From assembly GCF_004770055.1 (NCBI RefSeq), contig NZ_RQEP01000005.1, positions 310,001 to 374,000 of the forward strand: a DNA stretch of 64,000 nt. Direction: 5' to 3'. Below are positions 20,001 to 27,300 of this stretch, in pieces. The position numbers and the translations under genes are program-made. The notes beneath the pieces are model-generated. The model searched no databases. It was not told the origin of the DNA and worked only from the letters and a program-made list of their open reading frames with translations. Numbering within the stretch: the stretch's first letter is position 1; every line of letters starts with the position of its first letter. This DNA comes from Leptospira semungkisensis (GTDB lineage Bacteria; Spirochaetota; Leptospiria; Leptospirales; Leptospiraceae).

Positions 20001-23000
20001 ACAATCCGCTTATTCTCAACCTGGACCTTACTTACGGACCGCTTTCGAAGAGACTCTGAAGAAATTCTTTCCACCAGATTTTGGAAGAACAGAAGTATTC
20101 AAGCATTTGAAAGAAGAAAGAGGATTGAATCCATCGGGAATATTTGCTCTAAGCTTATATCTTCCTTTGGCAGTGAGAGAAGGAGAATCCGTACGAAAGG
20201 GAGGACTCAGTCCTATCTCATTAAACTCAAGGATCTCAAGTTCGAAAGAAGCTTCGAAATGGTTGGATAAAGCCGTAGATCTTTATGCTCAATCCAAAGG
20301 GATCAGGATCGGAAAACTCTCTGCATCTGCAGGAGGTTCCAACTCGGGCGCAAAAGTAGATGCTGCGGCTCTAGAAGAATTGGAAAGAAAATATTTCGGT
20401 GCGGATGGAATCTTCGGCAAAACGATCAAAGACTTCAGAACAAGATTATTGGGAGAAGATCCTTTTGCAGAATTTCTGATCAAAGACTTAAACGCTTTGA
20501 ATGAGGCAAGACAGAAGACATCTTCCGAAACAATACCTTCTTCTTTATTTGAAGAGAAGAAGATAGTTACCTTTAGTAATTCTGGGCAATGGGCAAAGAA
20601 GAAACTTCTACAATCTCTCGCTCGATTCAGAAACGGAGATTTAGATTCGCTTAACGACGAAGAAAAAAATTACTTCGAAAACCAAGACACCGATCCTCTT
20701 TCCAAGGCCCTGGAATACTGGGACCGTTTTTGGGAAAAGAATGAGAACGGCAAGTCTCACAAGGAATATCTAAAGTCTATTTCTTCTTCTTGGAAGAAGA
20801 ATACAGATCCAGTATTCAAATCTAAGAACTCGATACTTAGACCGAAACTTGAGATCACTAATGAGGGATCGTGGAACTTTAAGGAAATAGAATATTCCAC
20901 CGACTTAAAAAAGTTCCTTAGTGGAAAGATCTCCATTGGCACAAGCGACGACCAAGGAAATAGTTTCCGAGAAAATCAGAAAGAAACAGAGTCCATTCTA
21001 AGATCTCTCGCTACTTCTGCAAAAGAAGGAATTTCATTCTCCGGTTTAAAGGCCCTGGTAACGGGTGGAGGTCCGAACTCGATCGCTCTCGAAACTGTAT
21101 ACGCTCTTCTCTCAGGCGGAGCGAATGTGATCCTGACGACCACTTCCTATTCTTCTGCAAAGGTAAAATTCTATAAGAAGGTCTTCCAGAAATACGGAGC
21201 AAAAGGATCTTCTCTTACATTAGTACCTTTCTCGCAAGGATCTTTAGAAGATACTAGACTTCTTTCAGAATGGCTGGCTAAGAAGGATTGGGAAGCGGAT
21301 CTTCTCATTCCATTCGGAGCGGTAGGAGAAGAAAATTCAACGTCTCAATTGGATGATTCTTCACTTCAATCTTTGCGCGTTATGCTTCTTGGAGTCGAAA
21401 AACTCGTCGGAACCCTGGGAAGAATGAAGAAGAGAGCCGGAGATGTTTCTCCTTTACATGTGATCCTTCCTCTTTCTCCGAATCATGGGATCTTTGGTAG
21501 AGATGGAATGTATGCGGAAACGAAGCTTGGACTCGAGAGCTTATTCCGTAAGAAATACTCCGAAGCAGATGATTGGGGGCTCAATACTCGCATTCATGGT
21601 TGTGTAATCGGCTGGGTAAGAGGCACAGGTCTCATGGAGGCAAATGATATTGTCGCCGAATCTCTAGAAGAAAAAACGGGAGTGTTTACTTTCTCCAGAA
21701 GAGAGATGGGACTCTTGCTTGCGAGCTTGATCCATTATTCCGTCAACCATTCCAAGAATGAAATCTCCAAGGCGAATTTCACTGGAGGATTAGATTCTCA
21801 ACCCGAGCTCGGAAGAATTCTATCCGAGATCCGCACGGAGATCCTTTCCGAGGCAAGAAACAAGAAAGAAACAAATTCTCTACAAGAAAGACTTCTTCCT
21901 TCTGTCGGTAGATCGGAAGTGAAAGAACTTCTGCCTAAGGAAGTATATCAGTACCCTTCTATCCCAAGCGAACAGAAGTTAGACGAAATAGGAAACCTAA
22001 CTCATATCGATCCTTCCGAATTAATATGCGTCGTTGGATTTGCAGAAGTCGGTCCTGCCGGTAGTTCACTCACCAGATGGGAATTAGAAAAAGACGGAGT
22101 GCTCTCTTTAGAAGCGGCCTTGGAACTCGCCTGGATGATGGGCTATATCAAGTACCAAGCATCCGATAAAGGAAGAGCTTGGACGGATGCAGAAACAGGA
22201 GAATCTCTGCAAGAATGGCAGATCAAATCCAAATACGAAGATAGGATCCTTTCGAATACTGGAATTCGCATCATCGATCCTGAAACAGTAGGATTCGATC
22301 CATCTACGTTATTTGCATTTGCAGATGTAGTTTTAGAGGAAGATTTCTTTATTCCGGTTTCAAGCAAAGAAGAAGCAGAAGAATTTAAGAAGGCTGAGCC
22401 TAATTCTACAGAAACCTATCACGATCCTGAAAAGGACAAGTGGTTTGTTCGTAGAAAAAAAGGAAGCCAGATCAAAGTACGTAAGGCAATCGACTTCACT
22501 CGAAAAGTAGCGGGACAGATCCCAAGAGGATGGGATCCGGCTAAGTATGGCATTCCAAAAGATCTTTCCAAACAAGTGGATATGATCACGATTTATAATC
22601 TATATTGCACATGCGAAGCATTCCTCCGATCCGGAATGGAACCGATAGAACTGTATCGATTCCTACATCCTGGACTAGTAGGTTCTACTGTCGGTTCAGG
22701 TATGGGTGGAATGGGCAAAATGAAGCGTATGTTCCAAGATTTCCTACTAGGTAAGGAAAGGCAGCATGACGCATTACAAGAATCGTTAATCAACGTAACT
22801 GCGGCTTGGGCTTTGACTTCTTATGTAGGAGGTTATGGCCCGGTTCAAACACCAGTCGCTGCTTGTGCAACTGCAGGTGTCTCTCTTGAAATGGCAGTGA
22901 GTCTGATCAAGGAAGGAAAGGCCAACTTTATGTTAGCTGGAGCCTTTGACGATTTTTCCGAAGAAGGATTAGTCGGCTTCGGGGATATGCAAGCTACCGC

Positions 23001-23898
23001 GAGCAGCGTCGAGATGGAAGAACAAGGAATAGATCCGAAAGGGATCTGCCGCCCGAATGATATCCGACGTGGAGGCTTCGTAGAGGCTCATGGTGGAGGA
23101 GTCATTCTTCTTGCAAGAGGAGATTTAGCATTACAAGCTGGATTGCCCGTCTACGGAATTCTTGCGTATGCTGGGTCCAAGACCGACGGTATCCAAGCTT
23201 CTATCCCCGCTCCTGGCTTAGGACTCTTATCTTTGGGAGCCGAGTCCCAAGAGATTAAGTCACCTCTCAGAAACGCGTTATCCGTCTTTGGATTGACCGC
23301 GGATGATATAGGAGTCGCTTACAAGCACGATACTTCCACCAAAGCAAACGATAAGAATGAGAATAAACTCTTATTCAATTTACTGAACAAGTTAGGAAGG
23401 ACACCGGGCAACCTTCTTCCTATCGTTTCTCAAAAATCACTTACTGGCCATTCTAAAGGTGGAGCAGCTGCATGGCAGACGATTGGTATCTTACAAACAT
23501 TGGAAACCGGGATCGTAAGTGGTAACCGAAACCTGGAGGAAGTCGATCCGGATATGAACGATTACTCCTTTCTAACGTTTACGGACGAAAGCATTCCATT
23601 CGGAAAACATAATATAAAGGCCGGAATGCTGACCACTCTCGGGTTCGGTCACGTGGGAGCTCTCTGCTTATTCGTTCATTCCGACTATTTCTTAGCGGTA
23701 CTCACCGATGAGCAAAGAAAAGAATATCTAAAGGCTCGAAGAGAAAGAGAGATCCAAGGACGAAATCGATATCACGAAATTAGAATGGGAATAGGCAAGC
23801 CTCTCTATGAGCGCAAAACTAAATCCTATTTCGAAGAAGAAGAGATCGATCTTCTATTGAATGCAGGCTTCAGATCTAAATCGGGAACACAACAATGA
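14005..23898 (+). CDS. Type I fatty acid synthase, single chain (AT-ER-DH-MPT-ACP-KR-KS)
   Basis: This 3297-residue protein has the domain order of mycobacterial FAS-I and of joined fungal beta and alpha chains. Residues from the ATG: acetyltransferase, GGQG near 34 and GHSQG with Ser145; flavin enoyl reductase, GGGMTP near 440, EWAGGGQVTEE and GGAAGGHHSW; hot-dog dehydratase, GDTNPIHTD with His1386 and RIVHGLWTS; malonyl/palmitoyl transferase, FTGQGSQSQGMGM and GHSLGEFSAL with Ser1590; ACP, LFGGNSSKRNQ with Ser1963 as the likely phosphopantetheine site; ketoreductase, VTGGGPNS near 2352 and MYAETKLGLE with Tyr2503; ketosynthase, VAACATAGVS with Cys2954, His3108 and His3149. Every catalytic motif looks intact. 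It would make acyl-CoA from acetyl- and malonyl-CoA with NAD(P)H. ATG 14005 has GGAAGG 8 bases upstream; TTG 13975 does not. The next gene supplies its ACP-activating enzyme. Confidence 0.95.
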   Translation: MKANYSSEHTSQEQVSTIFKHLSEQDIKTYTVFGGQGVDPIPELRSFYEEGHSNSEFWEIVYTSIDEELKSLTKERLLNCFPHGFNLKEWLLSPETTPDSSILKNCCYSIPLIFVAQAASLFRILKEESEWEAFHSANTGIFGHSQGIYAGLLLSSSPNKSSYLKNLSLILKCLFYLGVRSQEEFPLLELDTIYKKFLKPDEVPSPMAALRLEDDTLILEELEKFNSGKSSEDMINLGLKNGPKGRVFCGSPESLLEFRTVLAGIALPGLDTWTFLKVSAPFHSPLLRRCPVLTEGDFKKIGFHPQPEDLKIPLYDTRDGRDLRSETDLSLVLARMTFAETLDWDLCLSELKKEENKILLLSFGPGADAEKLSIPSIKGKSFLVRNLSKSDSLRSFRKEETLNFPKPWKEFAPELVTLPDGKEFLKNNYTVWSGRPPIFGGGMTPSTVEPGIVIAAAKEGYLVEWAGGGQVTEELFRTRMEVFRKELPPGTGIVVNLLYLDAYLWNLQVPLVKKLKSEGAPIEGVTISAGIPDIEEAIKILKDFESYGIWLNSFKPGTQKQIRQVIAIANQIPDSKILMQIEGGAAGGHHSWEDLEELVRTCYSEIRDCKNLILAVGGGIAEPEEASSWLSGTWEGKNPMPVDAVFLGTRLMAAKECATSEKIKESLVQLSGALHWKTTQEGKNVGGVISGRSGLGADIYYAENSWTKLSSRAEELTKGKESEEARKAVLSKKEELISLINSTAKPYFGDLERMSYTEILSRYLELTCPGTRLVSPEGDWPDHPFVDKSFRTRFKELAYRFEGRISNSSNGISIVNKIDSLIDPKDFMKEWSLAYPKGNEILILPEDRIFFLDVCKRPGKPVNFIPVLDEDLVKWVRSDSLWYSHCVGIDPDSCAWIPGPKAISGIRKTNEPVATIFKEFLEKNFEGQKPKKISWSDLFESPSAKNLGLNREQERSNSIHIQEDPNTNLNDWAFQLSGLGHGFLSGLLRSPRIGNSISDLKLFFEPRIGREFSWETSSSGELILLQILEEKNPKVELKLLEKDSAELTVFFLNPKNQSWISFKRHFHSGKNPGSIFEEDLEFKERSIQNLYLKTWELERLIPSDAKGKSSEILESEIILDKEDILNFRKAVGELRRSDLKSDPNPPISMSTAFAWKVLLSPLFTLENRNLFKLLHLSQSFQWEKEILSVHSGDRLISKAKLVRVRKLGAGQEILIHAEIFKSGAKVCSFQTAFLIREATAKFKEFDYVPLEKTILLRSEPEILALNSLLWIKKENTSPSLQAGNKLKFVSSDRSVQVLASGLEQTIVKGRIEILEARGSVSWGSFELDETLAVGTPTSLDRFFSVFSEADPEIPLTKQYRAFSSTFFAPSDMAEYSAASGDTNPIHTDLDFAKYAGWKDRIVHGLWTSSRVIKQIIMDVCNGDPNRLVSFEENFQAPVYLNEELLVEGIHTSQKNGNQILNISLTNRNGEVKLNGKAIVSTLKTGYVFTGQGSQSQGMGMTLREEFPEARKIWQRAENTTQEELGFSLLKIVQENPTSLKVGKKTWNHPKGVLHLTQFTQVALVTKSMADWEILKERGFLIQDAPFAGHSLGEFSALSARGFLGFENVIRIVYGRGLTMQGLVPRDPEGRSPYGMSVVLGNRHVGLDEETILRVVSQVKEETGLPLEVVNLNIRDKQYSVTGDLKALSEMENRFKEIVRGKKTTIRLEGIDVPFHSRVLVNGVSDFRKTLEQNIPASISRFNELDGKYIPNLVAKPFSIHNDFIKYTREICESPILGDILSGKIGPLSEQDLRRILLIELLAYQFAMPVQWIKTQDVFFQELNVKRLIDIGARGDLAGMARQTLRDLPDQSSFEILHVEENRNTVLFEQEDCEQGVFIKTEEPAQAENASVGTPAVEVAAPSTSKTTIIEEVREAGVSGGGDEDSVTLTKKEALLTLLALKAGMRADEISEEENIDSLFGGNSSKRNQVMADLGAEFKTPSLDGAHEKSLKDLAKLLEEQSAYSQPGPYLRTAFEETLKKFFPPDFGRTEVFKHLKEERGLNPSGIFALSLYLPLAVREGESVRKGGLSPISLNSRISSSKEASKWLDKAVDLYAQSKGIRIGKLSASAGGSNSGAKVDAAALEELERKYFGADGIFGKTIKDFRTRLLGEDPFAEFLIKDLNALNEARQKTSSETIPSSLFEEKKIVTFSNSGQWAKKKLLQSLARFRNGDLDSLNDEEKNYFENQDTDPLSKALEYWDRFWEKNENGKSHKEYLKSISSSWKKNTDPVFKSKNSILRPKLEITNEGSWNFKEIEYSTDLKKFLSGKISIGTSDDQGNSFRENQKETESILRSLATSAKEGISFSGLKALVTGGGPNSIALETVYALLSGGANVILTTTSYSSAKVKFYKKVFQKYGAKGSSLTLVPFSQGSLEDTRLLSEWLAKKDWEADLLIPFGAVGEENSTSQLDDSSLQSLRVMLLGVEKLVGTLGRMKKRAGDVSPLHVILPLSPNHGIFGRDGMYAETKLGLESLFRKKYSEADDWGLNTRIHGCVIGWVRGTGLMEANDIVAESLEEKTGVFTFSRREMGLLLASLIHYSVNHSKNEISKANFTGGLDSQPELGRILSEIRTEILSEARNKKETNSLQERLLPSVGRSEVKELLPKEVYQYPSIPSEQKLDEIGNLTHIDPSELICVVGFAEVGPAGSSLTRWELEKDGVLSLEAALELAWMMGYIKYQASDKGRAWTDAETGESLQEWQIKSKYEDRILSNTGIRIIDPETVGFDPSTLFAFADVVLEEDFFIPVSSKEEAEEFKKAEPNSTETYHDPEKDKWFVRRKKGSQIKVRKAIDFTRKVAGQIPRGWDPAKYGIPKDLSKQVDMITIYNLYCTCEAFLRSGMEPIELYRFLHPGLVGSTVGSGMGGMGKMKRMFQDFLLGKERQHDALQESLINVTAAWALTSYVGGYGPVQTPVAACATAGVSLEMAVSLIKEGKANFMLAGAFDDFSEEGLVGFGDMQATASSVEMEEQGIDPKGICRPNDIRRGGFVEAHGGGVILLARGDLALQAGLPVYGILAYAGSKTDGIQASIPAPGLGLLSLGAESQEIKSPLRNALSVFGLTADDIGVAYKHDTSTKANDKNENKLLFNLLNKLGRTPGNLLPIVSQKSLTGHSKGGAAAWQTIGILQTLETGIVSGNRNLEEVDPDMNDYSFLTFTDESIPFGKHNIKAGMLTTLGFGHVGALCLFVHSDYFLAVLTDEQRKEYLKARREREIQGRNRYHEIRMGIGKPLYERKTKSYFEEEEIDLLLNAGFRSKSGTQQ

Positions 23899-24344
23899 AG
23901 ACGGAACTCGAAAGCCTATTTGCTTCATTCGGAACTTCTTCGAAACCGATTGCATCTATTGGAGTCGATCTCGCATTCATTCCTGAATTCGAAGAAAGCC
24001 TAAAAGATAAAGGAACGTATTTCTTCTCCAAGACATTCAGCGAATGGGAAAGGAATCGTGCCTCTTCCAAACCTATGGATCAAAGAGCCGGATTCTTTGC
24101 AGGAAGATATGCAGCAAAGGAAGCAGTGATCAAGGCTTTGGATGGTTATCGATTATTCCAAGCGCCAGAGCTTCATATAAACTATTCGGAAATTGAAATA
24201 CGAAACGACGACTTCGGAAGACCATATCTGCGTTTTTACGGAACCTTTCTAGAGTATATGGAAGGCCTAAAACCGAACTCAATCCGAGTCAGCATCAGCC
24301 ACACGGGGGATTACGCTTTTTCTGAAGTCCTCCTCGTACTATAG
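23895..24344 (+). CDS. acpS: Holo-ACP synthase (AcpS-type phosphopantetheinyl transferase)
   Basis: AcpS moves the phosphopantetheine arm of CoA onto the ACP serine. Both hallmark motifs are present: IGVDLAFIPEF with metal-binding Asp25, and FAGRYAAKEAVIKAL with Lys75-Glu76-Ala77; the C-terminal VSISHTGDYAFSEVLL strand completes the fold. At 149 aa it is slightly longer than typical AcpS. The ATG overlaps the synthase stop by 4 bases (ATGA), so the two are translated together, and the obvious substrate is the internal ACP of that synthase. Mycobacteria have the same fas-acpS order, whereas fungi carry this domain fused to the synthase. Whether it also serves the housekeeping ACP cannot be told here. 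Confidence 0.95.
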   Translation: MKTELESLFASFGTSSKPIASIGVDLAFIPEFEESLKDKGTYFFSKTFSEWERNRASSKPMDQRAGFFAGRYAAKEAVIKALDGYRLFQAPELHINYSEIEIRNDDFGRPYLRFYGTFLEYMEGLKPNSIRVSISHTGDYAFSEVLLVL

Positions 24345-24354
24345 GAGAAAGCGA

Positions 24355-27300
24355 ATGATACCAACAAGAAAACCAGAGCCTGAATCAGTTATAGAAGGAA
24401 TATTAAGTCTTCCTGAAATAGAAGCAGTCATCCGAGAACTGAAAATATTAAACCCGAATCGTTCTGAATCGAACGAAGAACTTCCCGAAAGAAAAGGAAA
24501 GCTAAAGAAAGTTCTCGTCGCAAACAGAGGAGAGATCGCAAAAAGATTCTTCTTAGCATTACGAGAAGAAGGGATACGTTCCGTAGCAGTCGTTACCGAT
24601 CCAGATAAAGAGCAATCTTGGTATGAATCCGCTGATGAGATTATCTATATAGGCGAATCGGATCGCTATTCCAATTCTAAAACCATAATCGCAGCCACAC
24701 TTCTCTCCGATGCAAACGCTGTCTATCCGGGCTACGGATTTCTATCCGAAGATTATAGATTTGTAGAAGCCTTAGAAGAAGCCTCCGCCATATATAATAA
24801 AAATATTATATTTATGGGACCAAAAGCGTTAGTGATGCGAAAAGTAGGCAACAAACTAGACGCAAGAAAACTCGCTTTGGAGAATGGGATCCCTCTTTTA
24901 CAAGGAAGCGGACCGATCACGGGCGGAATAGATATCGCTGTTCAAGAAGCAGAGAGAATCGGCTACCCTATCATGATCAAATTAGATAGCGGAGGCGGTG
25001 GAAAAGGAATGGTAGTAGTACGCAATTCCAAAGAGTTACTACCTGCCATCGAAAGCGCGGTTCGGATCGGAGTACAGTCTTACGGAAACGGAACGTACTT
25101 CTTCGAAAAATATGTGGAACGCCCGGCACATTTTGAAGTACAGATCTTCAACTCAACGGCTGTAGGGATCCGTAAATGCGCGGTCCAAAGAAGGAACCAA
25201 AAAGTTGTAGAAGAAAGTGGAGAAACTTTTTTAGACGATCGCACCTTACTTCAATTGCTTTCTTCTGCAGAAAAGATCGCACATATCTCGGGCTATTCCG
25301 AAGGATGCGCCGCAGGAACAGTCGAGTTCTTATTAGATAGTGAGACTGGAAACTTCGGATTCCTAGAAATGAATACTCGATTGCAAGTAGAGTATCCTGT
25401 TACTGACCAATCACTCGGAATCGATCTCGCAAAATGGCAAATCTTATACTTCGACGGAAGAGAGCAGGAGATACCTTACGAATCTGTCATCCGAAGAAGA
25501 TTCGCGGATAGAAATCATTCCATCCAATGTAGGATCTATGCAGAAGATCCATTTCAAAACTATTCCCCTTCTCCAGGAAAAATAAAAGATATAGAGCTTC
25601 CCACCTTTAATGGAGTGCGTTGTGATTTCGGATTCAGAAAAGGAGACCGAGTATTAGGAGATTATGATCCTATGATCGGAAAGCTCATCACAACGGGAAC
25701 AACAAGAGAAGAAGCTTTGCTTCGAATGGAAAGGGCCTTGTCCGATCTATATATCCGAGGCATCACTACTAATATAGAACAGCTCGTAAAACTAGTTCGA
25801 GACGAGTTGTTCAGATCCGGAAGATATGATAATAGAATTCTAATAGACCATGAAGAATTGACTCGTCCGGACTCGGGATCAGAAGAAGAAGGGGCCATCT
25901 TTTGTTCTTTAGCAGAATGTATCTTAAGCTCAGAGAACGATGTGAAAAGATCCTTCCGAGACAGAGACCTTCCAAAGCTATTGCATTCCCAAGAATCCGA
26001 ATATGCAAGCTATCAATACGATCTAAGATCAGAATACAAAAGCTACAAAGTACGTTTATTTAAAGTATCCATCTCAACATACCAAGTTCTTTTAAACGGA
26101 AAAGATTGCGGAAGAATAAATTTCTCTATAAGCGGAGACGCAACGGAAGAATTCCTAATCGAATACTCTGGCAGAAGTATTCCTGTAAGAATAGATCGTA
26201 GACCTTCTTTCCATTTAGTTCGCTTTCTGGATCGACAAGGAAAATTAAGATACCTAAGATTCTCGGTACTTTCAGGAAATAAAAATTCCAATCAATCTTC
26301 GGAAGGAATACTTAGATCTCCTTTTCAAGGAACCTTCGTAAAGATATGCAATGATCCGCAAACACAAGAAGTTTGGAAAGAAGGAGCATTCGTCGAAGAA
26401 GGAAATCCAATCTTAGTCATTTCAGCAATGAAGATGGAAACTGTATTAACTGCACCTTCTTCCGGAAAACTAACGTATCTAATCGAACATGGAGAAACAA
26501 ACAAGCTGATTCGTGGAGTCACGGCTTCCGGAATGGTCTTAGGCAAAGGCTTCGGTGAAGGAGAGATACTCGCAAAGATCGAAACGGCAGATAGCAAAGG
26601 AAAAGAAGAAGATTCAGAAATCTATAATGCTCAAGAAGGAAATCTCTGGGAAGCGCTTCCTTATCTTTCTTCGGAATCATCTGTGCAAGCTGCCACTATG
26701 CCAAGCCTCGTCCAAAGCGGAAGCGATCTCCGATCCTTATTCCGCTCTTGGATATTCGGCACATTTAGAGAACAAGACGCTGTAGAAAAAATAGAGATCA
26801 TCCTTTCTCAGCTTCCCTTTCTAAAAGTGAACGAGCTTGAGAAAAAGGCATGGGGAAATTTCTTCATAGATATATTAAAATTCCATGTTTTAGTCAGAAG
26901 AATATTCTCCTCCGATCCAGGAACGAAATTCTCTCATTACGGAGAAGTTCACAGACTTCTCTCCGAATGGGACACCGAAGGATACAATCCGCCTAAGACC
27001 ACTAAGAAACTTCTCTCCAATACATTCCATTACTATGGAGTAAAACCTTGGAGTCCTTTGCGAAGAACAAAAGAACAAAAAGAGGCGTTTCTATTCTTAG
27101 TGAGAGCCTATGCAAATCTAAGAGAAGGAAAGGAAATCTTTGCAACACTCTTAGAGTCTCTTTCTGTTTATGCTCCACCTACTCCTTCCATTGATCTTGC
27201 ATTGAACGGGATACTTTATCTGGAAGAAAGAGAAAAGGAAACTTCTCTCGAAAAAACAGTGAGAAGAATCTTGGCAGCGAGAGGAAATCGACCTCAAAAA

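Noticed and set aside
14005..23898. Polyketide or PUFA synthase instead of fatty acid synthase
   Set aside because: The domain order, the flavin-type enoyl reductase with GGHHS, the malonyl/palmitoyl transferase and the ACP with LFGGNSS match FAS-I. There is only one ACP and the KS is at the C-terminus, unlike PfaA or modular PKS.
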